DNA of 64,000 nt. Origin: Atopsyche davidsoni (lineage: Eukaryota > Arthropoda > Insecta > Trichoptera > Hydrobiosidae). Numbering within the stretch: position 1 is the first letter of the stretch; every line of letters starts with the position of its first letter. The position numbers and the translations under genes are program-made. Location of the stretch: positions 12,679,501-12,743,500 of the forward strand of contig JAILWY010000016.1 in the NCBI GenBank assembly GCA_022113835.1, in the 5' to 3' direction. This document shows, in pieces, positions 34,392 to 48,126 of the stretch. The notes under the pieces are model-generated. The model saw only the letters and a list, made by a program, of their open reading frames with translations. It was not told the origin of the DNA and made no database searches.

Positions 34392-37300
34392 TTTACTGCT
34401 CATCTGTCGCAATGTTTTCTGTCCAGCATTTTTCAATACGGCAACTGATATACAGTATGAACCCAATTAACCCCTAAATTTTATTATGAATGGCAATTAT
34501 ACAAATATTTCCTCAATATGTGGCAGGGATGGGATATGTACTTAAGCAGAAATATATTCTAAGCTATCTGTACTCGGAATCTATTTTTTAAAACATAAAT
34601 AAACCTAGCTGTTAAAGAGACTTCTGATTTTTTTCACTGTGATGAAAAGAACTATTTTGCCATGCGAAGGAAAAAAATGTTATAGTGAGAAAAAGTCCCC
34701 TTGGGTTTTTTTATACAAAATAAATACCATTAAATTTGATACCAGTGCAAAGTTAATTAGTATTGTTGAGAAGTAACGTTTCATAATTTTTAAATTTTTA
34801 TTTTCGAATAGTGTTTTTTTAATTTTTTTCAAGTAGTAAATTTTAACATTTGGAATTTTGTAATCCTGCTTTATAATATTTATTTATTTATATTTATCGT
34901 TTGTTCTTTGTAGTCGAAGGACGATAATTTTTTCTGACTTTTAAAACTATATTTTCTTTCTTTTATTTCTAATAACTTTTTTATTTTTCTCCTGCTCATG
35001 TATCAGTTTCTTTTATTATTTGCTTGAAGTATTTTACGATCTACTAAACGTTTATAAGAACCACTCTATAGTTACATGGGATTAAAAGGGTTCTTTACTA
35101 TACTGAATGCTTCCACATATGCAGCTCTGCCATATTTATATGTAGATTATTTTATTGATTGGAAATAATTGGATTTTTACTGTATGTACTTGTTTTTGAT
35201 ATTGTTTTTACGTTACTGTTAGTTAAGGCTGTTTGAGTATTATTTCAATGGTAGCTTTAAAATTTATTTTTAATATTTATAAAATCAATATATTTTTCTA
35301 ATGCTATTTAGATATTTGAATGCAATGAATGGCACATTTATAAGTGATACATTGACTTGCGTAGGCGAGTTTTACCTCCATAATGCTAGAAATACATATA
35401 ATTTTGATGTAAATGCATCACATACGTAAAAAAAAACAAGTATTAACATATAATTCGAATGATGTTATGAGTTTAGGTATCCACTGTGTAATAGGTTAAC
35501 ATTTTATTTATGAATATGAACAAAATTGGTTTTAGATACAAGTTTTTAGGATATTTCAAGAGGCAGTCTACCTACTTATAGCCAGTTTCTGAAAGACTGG
35601 TTTGATCAACGAAAGCGATGGTTGACAAGCTGTTAAATTTGTCAGTCAGGTTGCCTCAAGGACTTCAACGATGATATATTTGTGATTTAGATAATACTGT
35701 TTTGATATATTTGACATCATGTTAACGAATTCTCAGTAAAATAAATGTATGTCACATGAAGTTGGATATTTTTAACAGCTAGTCAATTCTTGTTTTTGTT
35801 TATCAGCCATTAAGAAGTTAAATCTCTTTCTTGGAGTATCATAACTGTTAGAAATAATGGAACATATATAGCTTTTTTCTTATTTTTAATCTAGCTCTCT
35901 TGTATTTTGTAACATAACGTCTTGTCTGTGATGAGGTGCGATTGGAGACTATTGGAGAACATTGTCTGGATAGAAAGATATCTTAACTTGTGGTGGGCCC
36001 TTTTTGGTAGATCTTGAAATTTGGGGTTTATGCTTTGGTGAGAATGTGGATGCATAGACTTTTCCCATCTGACTGTCCATGGCTGCGAGAGTTACATAGT
36101 TCAAATAAACCCGCATTATGTACAGCACATACATATTTAGTTTTATATTATATAAAATATTTATTTGATATACCAAAGTTTTGTCCAATTTTAAGCATAA
36201 ATACATGTTTAGACATGTTTTTAGTAATATATTTTCTCTGCTCAGAAAATTGAAAGTAAATCATTGCCAAAATTAAGTAATTTTGTGCAAGTTATTGACA
36301 ATAAACTATCATAAACCATATGTTATCTTATTCTTATAATTGCTCTGAATTCATAGAAATTTATCCTTTTTCAGCTATTTTCTGAGATTTGAACTAATTA
36401 AAAATATTTATAATTAATATTGTTAATTAGTTGACTTGATTCACGGCATTGTGACAAGATTGACAATTTGTATATTGGCAGTTTGTTTATACTTAAGATC
36501 CTTAATTTGCATATTATTCAAAGATAATATAATCAATAGAAATGTAAAATGCCTCTCTATTCCGTTGATAAACACTTAAATTCACAGGTGCACAGTTTCA
36601 GCCTTTGAATATTGCACATGTTTAATATATTTTGATTGAATATCCTTTTAAGTATTAAAAACATAATTGCTATTTTTATCAGTGTTGAATTTTATGTGAA
36701 ATGCTAATTAGGTTTTAGAGCAATAAATATTTCAATGACATGCAATATTGAGATGTATTGAAATAACACGTTCTTGTTTTCTATGAAACTATTGATTCCA
36801 GAAAGAGTCTCTATCTTTATTTTCCAATTCGATTAAGTTATTTCGTTGGGGTTATTGACAACCGTTCCATTAAGTAATCGCAAATAATTTTTAGGTTTCC
36901 CACAAGCTCATCACCTTGTCCATGTGAATATAATAGATATTCTTAATGACTGTGGCAACAAGAGACTTTTTGGGAAGGTATCAGTTCTCAGCCGAGATCA
37001 GCTTTCAATGTAAATATGTAACTGCTAAATGTAAAATTTGCATGCCGACTTTACTTTTCCTTGCCAAAGAGTCTCCGACGTTGCGAGCCCTCTATATGTT
37101 ATTATAATGTATGACTATATTTGATTCATATTGAATCTGTTTGTTTCATGAGAAGAAATGACATGTAAAATATTGAGATAGTACGTTGTGATAAATGAAC
37201 AAGCATGCTTGGTATTTTTTGTTTTCATTATGATTGGTTTGAAGATTATTTTTATATTATTTTCAATATTTATATACTGTTTCATTATTTAAGCATGTTT

Positions 37301-38290
37301 TGCTTAGTTGAATTGTAAGAATGTAAATTTTGGATCAATAAACGAAAAATGTGATACATATTGAATATTTTTATTGTGCTACACTTATAAGTTAGATGTC
37401 CCTTGTTGAAATATCTGCGACATGTAAACGAAAAAATACTTAAATATGTTTCAAGTTTGAGATGTTTACGGTTTTATTAGTTGTAGGTCATAAAGTTAAA
37501 GCCCAATATGAAATATTTTAAAGTAAGCTAAAAGCTTAGTATTTCATGGATATTTGGTTTCTTGTAACATCCAAAACATAAAACTCATTTATTTCCTCTT
37601 CTATTAAAATCAATTTCCTTGGCTTTATTTTTCTGGGTTAAAAGTATTGATAACCACAGAAATTGTATTTTAAATATTATTTTAGTATTAATATAGATTT
37701 GTTACGTTTAATATTAATCTAGAAATAGGGCGTTATAATATTTAAAATACTTATTACAACAAAAATAGAAGTTACTGCAGATAAATTAATATATCTCAGT
37801 CAAGGAAACACAAAAATATTAAGAATGGAATTGTGTTGTATGAATAAAGTCACATGTATTATTATATAATATAGTTATGTTTTCTACGGTAAAATATCAT
37901 GTTGTTTTAAAAACGCGATTAGGATATTTTATCTGGATATTACTGATATGCGAGATCGGATAGGTAAGTATTTATATTTGCAAATTTTTGGCCTATCAAA
38001 TAGCAACGTTCAAGTTTCTACCGGAAAACAATATTGCAATAACATTTTTTACCAAGACTACCTGCTGGACTAAAAAATAATTTCTAAAATAATAACTTAA
38101 ATATTAATTTTATATCTTCAATTTTGGTTTTTAGCTTTTTATTGACTTAATTATGTTGTCTATGGCGGGTGGCTTCGTTGTCTATTCCGTGCGCTGTGTT
38201 CGTTACAAACTTTGAATTCCCTCCGCGGCTGAGATGTCAGAGGGGTGTGCGTCTGGCTTGCTATGCAAATTCAATTAAATGTAAACGAAG
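34392..38290. other. 3.9 kb AT-rich stretch between C1orf43 homologue and SMC2
   Basis: No gene recognised on either strand; open frames are short and without domains. AATAAA at 34598-34603 is a near polyadenylation candidate for the upstream gene. A better-formed site, ATCAATAAACG with downstream T-rich sequence, lies near 37333, so a 3 kb 3' untranslated region is possible. The last 130 bp before the SMC2 start are more GC-rich and contain an octamer-like TATGCAAAT; they should hold its promoter. Confidence 0.45.
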
Positions 38291-41200
38291 ATGTATATTA
38301 AATCTATCGTGATTGACGGTTTTAAGTCCTACGGTACAAGAGTCGAGGTGAACGGCTTTCACAAAGAGATTAATGCCATAACTGGCTTGAATGGAACCGG
38401 GAAGTCCAATATTTTGGATTCTATATGTTTTGTTTTGGGTATAACAAACTTGAGTAATGTAAGTATGCTGTATATTAAATTATATTTCAGAGATTTTTGT
38501 TTGTTTACTAACATACAAGTTACATTTTTACTACAAGAAATACAGGATATCGCATCTTTTGATTAAGTAAACAGTTTTTCAAAGCTAGCCTAGAAACTCT
38601 TGTTGTGTGATGTTTTACTTGATGCCTTTTTCTAGAGTTCATGTTTTTATCCTGTGTATATCTACTACTATATTTTTTACTTGAATGCTAAGTTTTGGTC
38701 GTTCTTGGTAATTCATTTCACTAGATCATGTCATGTTTTTGGAACGTGTTGTGTTTGTTTTTAGGTTCGAGCTAATGGGTTGCAGGAGTTGGTGTATAAA
38801 AGTGGACAGGCTGGTATCACCAAAGCTAGCGTCAGTATAACATTTGACAATGGAAATAGAGCACAGTGTCCTCTCGGTTATGAGAGTTATGATGAGATTA
38901 CGATCACTCGACAAGTAAGTGAATTATCTATCTTGGTCTTGTTTTGGTGTCTATTAAATCAATGAGCTCTGATTTGACATCAAAACATTTTCAGGTCTGA
39001 TCAAAAGGTGCGAGTATTCCAAAAGTCATTAAAAAAATAATGAATTTTATTTTCAGGTGATTATCGGAGGAAAGAACAAGTACCTGATAAATGGAATAAA
39101 CGTACAGAATAAGCGAGTGACTGATCTTCTCTGCTCTGTGCAACTGAACGTCAACAATCCCCACTTCCTCATCATGCAAGGACAGATCACCAAGGTCATC
39201 AATATGAAACCCACTGAAGTACGTATTTGAAGATTTCATAAAAAAATACTGTATTTGAAAACAACAAATTATAGGTTAGAAAGGAAAATGTATTTGATAT
39301 AAAATCTTGATGAAGCAGATATATGCACTCCTTTAAATTAATATTTGATTATCTTATATATCATGGAAGCATTAGTAATTTTGCCGACTTTATCTCTTTT
39401 TGAAGTGCCATTGTGATTTATTAGTGTCAAATTTTAAATTATAGAACTAGAATATTTTTTTCCCACGGGAAAGGGGCTGGAATCAAAGTATGATTGAAAG
39501 TCTTTGTTTACTCATTAAAATGTAAGGAATCGTATGGTGCTAGTGCTTCCATTGCTGAAACTGACAGAAGCCCCTTTATTACCGCAACCTCGATGCTCAA
39601 ATCAATGTAATCCAATGTATCTAATATTATATATATAATTGTGTATAAAATTGTGCTAGGATTATAGAAATCACCCCTCCACCCCCTTTGAGTTGTCCTT
39701 AATTGAAGTCCCTTTAGAGTTGAATAAATGAGTTGCAAGTATTTTTTTTTTAGATATTATCAATGGTAGAAGAAGCAGCAGGTACTAGAATGTATGAAGT
39801 TAAAAAACAAGCAGCACAGAAGACTATTGAAAAAAAAGATGCCAAATTAAAAGAATTAAATGACGTAAGATTGATTCTTTATATTGAAGTATATTTTTAA
39901 GAGTGATTGTTTTTATACTAATAGTGATTATTTTAAATTGATTAGATTATAACGGAAGAAATAGCTCCTAAAATACTAAAGCTACAGGAAGAACGAACAC
40001 AATATCAGGAATATCAGAAAGTGGTGCGCGAGCTGGAGAATCTCACTCGTCTCTATGTGGCATGGAAGTGAGTCAGATTATTTATCGATTTATGAATTTG
40101 TATGTATTGGGAAAAATATTTAACATGTTTTATTTTTAGATATGTAAATGCGGAAGAAAACACTGTCAAGGCATCACAGATAGTGGAAGATGTTAAGTGT
40201 CAAATAAAAGACCTGCACAAAACTATAGTGGATAACAAAAAAGAGTCTGTAAATATTGAAAAACTTGCTGCCGAGATGAGTAGCAAACTGGATGCAGTGA
40301 GTAACATATCTTCTAGTGATTAAATGCGTGACATAATTGATATTAGTGGTTAGATTTTCTGAACGGTAGCAATGATGAGATTCTAAAGTTGATACATTTT
40401 AATGTCCTGAAGAATCGGAGATCACTTTCCCATCATCTATGAGGAGGGTACTTAACCAAAAACTGTATATAGGTTAGTGAGTCACGTCTTGTATTATTAT
40501 CTTGATACCTTAACGTTGGCAGAGGTTTGTCTATTTATTGGAGAGAAAAACTAGGCAGAGACGGATGTTAATTGATGTTTTCTGTAGGAAAGTGGTGGAG
40601 AGCTACAGTCTGTTGAGAAGGAGGCTCAGGAAAAAGAGGCGATCGAAGCGAACCTGTCTGCGAAGACCAAGTCTGCTCATGAGAGCCTGAAGGCGCACAT
40701 GAGCAAGCAGAGGCTTCAACAGAACAGCATCACTGATGATGAACGAGTTTTGATCACCAAGGAAGATCAGCTTAACGAGGTAATTTAAATAGACTGTTTA
40801 AATTGTAAAAAAAAAGATGCATCTTCTTACTTTGTGACAGTATAGTTATTTGATGATTTCAGATGGAGAACACTTTTGGTGGTCTTCGTGAAGCAATGGA
40901 ACGAGATTCTGAGGCCATGGTGGCCGTACAGGAGCGCTTCCAAGCTGTCAGTTCTGGGCTTCAGGTCACAGAAGGAGGTCAGTCGTCTCTGCAAGACCAG
41001 CTTATGGGTAAGTCAAGTTTACAATATTAATCATTATCAATACATTATTTTCAACCAGTTCCTCTTTTATCCTGAGTGATCCATTGAAAAACTAGTCATT
41101 GGTGCCAACAAGAGTCTGATTATGTTGAATCCACATTCAGTTTCTTATATTTGTCATAAAAATTTATACTTCTGATTTAGAGCTGTACTTTCATCAACAA

Positions 41201-44200
41201 TAGCTTATAGGTTTATTTTGCATAAAAAAAACAACTTTTGGGTAGGCTTCTTACCATGTTTATGAAATACTTTTTTTGAAGATTTCATATTATGAAGGAG
41301 GTAGTTTCTGTAATCATTACGAGAATTTCACAGGCTGCATTCATAACTTCCTATTCCTTCACAAAGAGCAGGTGAGTGGATCTGAATGTGAGCATAGAAT
41401 CTTTCAAACATGTCCTGAGGGTTTTCAGCTCCATTCATCTCTATACCGATTTTTGTTAGATACATAAATTCTTAATCATTATTTTCCTACTAGGTGCAAA
41501 GCAGAATGCGTCTGAAGCGTCCACGCAAGTGAGCCAGTGTCAGATGGAGAAGAAGCATAGCGAGGAGCGCCTGCGGATCATGCAGAAGGAGGCTGCCACC
41601 ACCAGCCTGCAGTATAAGAAGGACCAGGCCAGCATACAGTCCAAGGAAAAGGAAGTCGCTAAACTGCAGGTATGAACATTTATACATTATATTTGCATAG
41701 CTGTGAGAAAGAAAGGAAGAATACGAGAGAGATGGTCCATTTATAATTCTATTGTTTTTATTCCAGCAAGCTCTATCTTCTATGGGCTATGATGAATCTC
41801 GTCTGGCAGATCTGCAGCGAGAGCGTGGCTCATTAGGGCCGGCCGCGCGTCGCATGCGAGACAAGGCCGAAGGACTGGGCGCACAGTTGCGTCGCTGCAA
41901 CTTTAACTACTCCGATCCTGCTCCTAATTGGGATAGGCGCCGTGTGCACGGCCCCGTGTGCCGGTTGCTGGATGTCAGGGACAAGCAGTACTGCACCGCT
42001 CTGGATGTTGTAGCCGGCGGAAAAGTGAGAATATTTAAACTTTTATTAGGATCTAACTAAATACTTGTATTCGAGTCTGTGTATAGAAAATTTCGAAAGG
42101 ATGTATAAATATCAGTTAATGTTTAACGCACCACAGCTATTTGGTTTCTACAATGATATCCCTCATTTTATATGAAATTCATTTGATTGTGATATGAATT
42201 TAAGATTGCCATGTCTGACAGTTGTATGAGTACAATAATTTGTATTTTTTTTTTAATTTGCAGTTGTATAATGTGATTGTGGATACCGACGTGACCAGCA
42301 AGCTGATTCTGCAGAACGGGCAGTTGCAAACACGCACCACCATCATCCCTCTCAACAAAATAAACGGGAGGACCATTGACCAGAATACTCTGAGAGTGGC
42401 ACAAAATCTGGTAAGATTGAATTGAGTAAGGCACTTTTTTTCATTTTGTGTTTATTTGAAGATGGTTTTCGAAGTGAATTTTCGATAATGAGTTGGTAAA
42501 AGGCTCATCTGCTGGAATGTGTGCTCTTTGTTAGTAAAACATAATGTTTGTATAAAACTAATGCTGACTAAAAGTGTAGAAATCTTAAGAAGGTTGATAG
42601 GAAAGGCGGAAGAGTTGTATCAAATACAAAATAACTGTTAATCTCTGCTTGTTTCAGGAAGTGTTTTAGTTGTTATTCATCTGGCTAGTGGAAAATGATA
42701 GCAGGTTGTTTACACTTATAGGTCGGAGTTGAAAATGTACAACTTGCTTTGTCGCTGATCGACTACGATCCGGTACTGCGGCCTGCCATGGAGTGGGTGT
42801 TTGGAGACACACTGATCTGCAGAGATCTGAACACGGCCCGCAAGGTCACCTACCATCCACAGATCATGAGGCGTTGCGTCACCCTGGAGGGAGACGTGGT
42901 AGATCCGGGGGGCACCATGTCTGGAGGAGCTAGTATCAAGGTAACTTACATATGTTTCTATAAAATTAAAAGTTATATTTTTCAGACTTCTAAAATATGC
43001 ATATTTAATTAATTTTTGTCGTTATTTTTTTCAGGGTGGTTCAATTTTGGTACAACTAGAAGAGCTCAAAAGTATAGAGGCGGAGGCTGAAGAGTCGGAT
43101 GACCAACTTCGCAGAGTCGATGCTGAAATCAAGTCCTTAAATCAATCTTTCGAAAAATATATGTCCTTCAAGCAAAGGTACGAACTGCAAAATCACGAAC
43201 TCAATGTCGTTAAACAGAGAATGCAGACAGACTCGACACATCAGCTGCACAGCGAGGTAGAAGACTTGACAGTCAAAATAAGAGAGTTGACTTCTAAGAT
43301 CGAGGAAAACAAACAAATTCAGATTGAAAATACTCAAAAAGCAAAACAACTTGAGACTCAAATGAAGGATCTGAAAGGACACCGAGAAAAGGAGCTCAAG
43401 AATGTGGAAGAAGACATGAAAAAAATGAAGAAGCAAGCGGAAAACAGTCGGAACCTCTGGAAGCAGAGGGAGCAGGATTTTGAGACTCTGAAGTTGGAAG
43501 TCAGCGAGCTGAAGAAGAGCGTAGAAAACGGAAGAGAGCAGTTGCAGGCCGGGGAGGAGGCTCTGGTGCAGCTCAAGCAGCAGGTTTCTGAACATGATGA
43601 GGAATTGAAGGAAATCAAGGTAATTCGTGATTTTTTACAATATTTCTTATAGCAACTCTAATCATAGATAGCACCAAAACCAACAAGTGAAAATATTGAC
43701 AAGTTGAAAACCTAAACTCCTTGTAGCTCGCTTTTACTGGAATGTGAGAAATATGTTCAAAATAGATAAAATTTTGGTGTTTTTAGGAATCTGTCAGAGA
43801 AGCTCAGTCTAGAGTGAAAACGAAGAAAGCTGCAATATTGGCTCAAAGTAAAGAAATCAAGAAAATTGTCCAGAAAAAAGAGCAGTTGGCAGCTTCCAAT
43901 TCAGAAATAGAGCTTCAGATCAAGGAGTTGGAGCACAAGGTTACCAAACTGCAGACAGACGCTACCAATTGTGCTGATAAGGTAACCTATCCTCACCTCT
44001 CTTTTACTTGTTTTATTAGATATTTTCCCTTTAAAGCTGTTCATTGCCACCACTATTCTGCATCTGCATTGGTTATTTTCTCGTTGTCAGATGGAGCACA
44101 TGCGCAACCAGTACGAGTGGATTGTGACAGAGAGAGAGTACTTCGGTGAGCCGGGAGGGCTGTACGATTTTAATGAGAGAGAGCCAAAGGCTGCGGGGCA

Positions 44201-45389
44201 GCGGGCTGCTCAGCTGCAGCAGCGCAAGGACAGACTGGGGCGGAATCTTAATACGCGCGCTCATTCACTCCTGGGGAAGGAGGAAGAGCAGGTGGGGTAC
44301 ACGCTTGGCATTTGTCAAAGTTCAAAATAAGAAAATATTGAACTTATTGTAATTATGTCCTGTTAAGTCAATAAAATAAGGCTTTTTTTTACCAATTGTA
44401 GTATGCCGAGGTAATGAAGAAGAAGCAAATAGTGGAGCAAGACCGTTCCAAGTTGGTGGAAGTCATGCAGGAGTTGGACGAGAAGAAGAGAAAGGCGCTC
44501 CTAAATGCTTGTACTAAAGTCAATGTTGATTTTGGCAACATATTCTCCACTCTCCTGCATGGGGCGCAGGTGAAGCTCTCTCCTCCTGAAGGGCAGACGG
44601 TGCTCGATGGACTGGAGGTAAGTTCATTCCATTAGTTACAAAGACTATTCAATGATTACATTGCTTAAAGGGTAGAAGTACCCTAATTCAAAGAGTAGAG
44701 GTATCCAAAAAATCATGTTTATTGGTTTACACATTGCCGTATTCATAGGATAGGTGATAGATATCTCAACCCGCTCACTACTGAGAATTAAGATAACAGC
44801 TTTATGTATGTGATTTCTCATTCCTCAGTCTTATATATTAAAAAATAAAATGATTTTAGGTGAAGGTGGGCTTCAACGGCATTTGGAAGGAAAGTCTCAA
44901 TGAGCTATCAGGAGGCCAGCGCTCCCTGGTGGCGCTATCGCTGGTGCTGGCCATGTTGCTTTTCCGACCGGCTCCACTTTATATCTTGGACGAGGTGGAC
45001 TCCGCTCTGGATCTTAGTCACACGCAGAACATCGGCACGATGCTGTCCACACATTTTAAACACTCACAGGTAAGTCCTAAGTGTGTAGTTTGGTACAGTA
45101 AATAAGCTCGCTGCATCTTTAATCCGAGATAGAAACACAGAATAATCAGATAAGTTGAGCGAAAATGGAGAGTTGGAAGAGAGTGGAACGGTAGAGAACG
45201 ATTGCAAAGTATTACAAGCTCACATCATCTTTTTTAATAAGGGAAGGTAGTTTTGATTAAATATTTTTATTTCAGTTCATCATTGTGACGCTGAAAGAGG
45301 GCATGTACAAGAATGCAAACGTTTTGTTCCAAACCAAATTTGTGGACGGCATGTCAACAGTTCAAAGGACCGTACAAACTAGACGGTAA
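38291..45389 (+). CDS. SMC2: SMC2, core ATPase of condensin
   Basis: Pairs with SMC4 to form condensin, the ATP-driven complex that compacts mitotic chromosomes. Eighteen coding exons: 38291-38458, 38765-38914, 39057-39218, 39754-39864, 39946-40067, 40140-40296, 40588-40779, 40863-41007, 41494-41669, 41767-42024, 42264-42410, 42722-42940, 43035-43619, 43787-43981, 44091-44291, 44402-44617, 44860-45069, 45276-45389. All phases close to 1175 residues (human 1197). The start [17 protein letters not shown] and the Walker [10 protein letters not shown] (32-40) fit SMC2. [12 protein letters not shown] and [13 protein letters not shown] follow, then a coiled coil. The hinge lies at about 515-670 ([21 protein letters not shown]), followed by a second coiled coil rich in Glu/Lys. 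The head ends with [13 protein letters not shown] (about 1084) and Walker B with D-loop [11 protein letters not shown]. Ser replaces the usual Ala in DEVDAALD, a mild change. Confidence 0.97.
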
Positions 45390-48126
45390 AATATCACTTA
45401 CAAGCCCATTGTACAGCTGACTATAGTTTAATGAAGTAGTTATATGTATAGACCTGCATGAACATAAGCTATATTAAGATGTAAAGTGACATATTTTTGG
45501 AAGGTGTCATTATTTTTGTAATAAAAGTCATTTTATATTTTTACTTCATGTCTTATTTACTCTGTGATAGTAATATAATATATGATGTGATGATTTTCCC
45601 TGGGAGAGTTGTTGAAAGTAGTAAAATAATTCAGTAATCGTGATTTGTTTAATATTTATTTATACATCAAAGTTTCAGAAAATACACTTGCGCGTGAGGA
45701 GCAGGTGCTCATCACCTGCATCGTAATTTGTAACACATCCATAATTATTTGATAAAAAGTTTTAAATATGCATTGTATTTTGAATTGCAAAAATACACCA
45801 GGATGTAACTCAAAACGCAAGTTTATTTCACAACCAAGAGTAAAACTCTTTACTTGAATTGGCCTTTCAAAGTAATTTGAACAAAATATAGTGCGTACGT
45901 GCTGCTTCTTAAATCTTAAATTTTCACCGATTTAATAGGTAGAGTAAACTTTGTTTACTTTTGTGATTAAAAATGAGTCATTTGAGGTATTTGCATATAA
46001 TCTTTTATATATTTTTGATTTTTGAGAAGACTGTCACAGTTCTTTTAGTGCAAGGAAAGTACTCATTTTTAAAACTGATTTGGAATGACGACATAATAAG
46101 AAAAAGTATTGTAATTATAATATACCAATTATAAATACCTTATTTTTTTGAAAAATTCTGTGGTTCATTAATACATCTTGCAATGATTTATTATTTTTTT
46201 TATTCGGTTTGATTAGGTTTTATTATTTTTTCTGATTGTTTATTGTCATAATAATTTGTCAGTTGAGTTTTATTATATTGATATCCGTCTGATGTTACAA
46301 ACATGTTTTTGAATTACATCCGTTAAAAATGTGTAACAAATATAAAAATTTGTTTATAAAAAATATAGATTTAGTGATTGGAGACTTTGAAGCATTTTGT
46401 AGCCACAATAATTGCGAGATAGAATTACACACAAGTTAAGTAGAGTAACTATTCTACAATACTGGTTCATTTTGTTAATTTTTTTTACATAACTAATTAA
46501 TATTCATGCCAAGATTCCTGACAATTTATTTGCAAATTACATAATAAATTACACATATTGAGAAAATACATTTGACTACTCTCTTTGGTAACATTGACAT
46601 ACTTCAAAAGATCTACTTAATTTTTTATTTAAAGATAAGACTTATCACAGTAGGTACATTTTAAACACAAATTTACAATTTATATGTTATATTGGGGAAT
46701 CCAATTAGAGACGCCAGATTTTTTTTTAACTCTTGTGACATGGCATTCGTCAATTTATCTGAGTCAGTTGTCCTTTATCAGCCACCATAAGCACTTACTA
46801 CCTTTGACTTACCTTGATTGATACCTTCAGGTGATTAGTAGAATTGTACAATTAAACTGCTCAATCGCTGGTGGCTTTATGTGAAAAGATCTTCAATATC
46901 CGTTTGGCTGCAAAGTTCCCAAATTAAAAAAAAGGTTTTAAAAAAGAATCCGGTAGCTCTTGGTGGAAATCCCTTAAGTATACATAGCATTTTTCCATGG
47001 TAAATAGCGATAAATGGAAATTGACACAAGGGAAGAGATGCCCTTATTTATAAGTATTCATAATACAAAGAAACTATGATTTTTATTCATAAAAAAATAC
47101 ATCATCTTTTAATATCCATTTCTCTTCGTTTCCGAGGCTCTCCTTACCATTAGGCTGATTCTCAGCGTAGCACGATACTTAAAGTCAACATTTTCTATGC
47201 CTGTTGTAAATGGACAGTGCACATACTCATTATTACCGTTAAGTCTTTCGAGAAGAAAAAAATCATATACGTTTTTTTACATATTTCAATTCATATTTGT
47301 AATCTGCAAGATAACGGTACAACCACAAGATACAACTGGAATTAGATTCAACAAAATTGTGGCAACGTGAATTGTTTTACATTTGGGGACGACTGGACTT
47401 GCTCACGCTTACAAGTATTACGATTGTATAGAAGGATCCTTCGAGTATTCCCTGAGGGCACAGGGCCGTGGACTTCTCTAAACATTTCTACAGCGGGCCT
47501 GACTTCAGCCAGAGATTTCCATGGTAACTGAATTCCAAATCTTTCTTTCTCTTTCTTCAAATTTAAAAATAATAATATTTTCAAGCATTTCAGATTTAAT
47601 TTCATTATCTGTAATACAAATAAAAAAAGAAAAACCTGTATAAAAAAATAAATACAATTATAAATTTAAATTTCAGTGGGAGATGAATGTCTTGCCAATA
47701 GACATAACAGTATTTGTAAAATATTATCTGAGTAGTTTTGAACTTGTTATAGTTTAACCGCTTGTTTTGTAAGACATTCATTAGAAAAAAGATTTCGTTC
47801 TCATTCTGATTCGTCCGTATGTGAATTGATTTAAATCAATCTGATTGATGATATGGGTGCCCCAGTATTGTAATCATTGACTAATCAACTTACAATAACT
47901 AATCTACAATACTATAACCGTATTAAATTGCACAACTGTGAACCATTTCACAAAATGAGACTTGATCAATTCACACTAGCGTAAAACTTGACATCAGAAT
48001 GGAGACGATTTGAACAATATAAATCTTCATATTCATTGTTATAATAGTAAAAAATATTATTTATAAAACAAATCTACTATAAACTAATTATGAAGTGAAA
48101 TGACTATTATGGGTATATGACTACTG
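45390..48126. other. 2.7 kb spacer between SMC2 and guanylate cyclase 3' ends
   Basis: Convergent 3' flanks, AT-rich. No gene, RNA or repeat recognised beyond the SMC2 polyadenylation signal. Short open frames (for example 47348-47605 minus) show no domain. Confidence 0.5.
45520..45525 (+). terminator. Polyadenylation signal of SMC2
   Basis: AATAAA about 130 bp after the stop codon, on the coding strand. Confidence 0.5.

Noticed and set aside
43137..43595. Leu/Phe-rich minus-strand open frame
   Set aside because: Mirror image of the Glu/Lys-rich coiled coil of SMC2 on the other strand.
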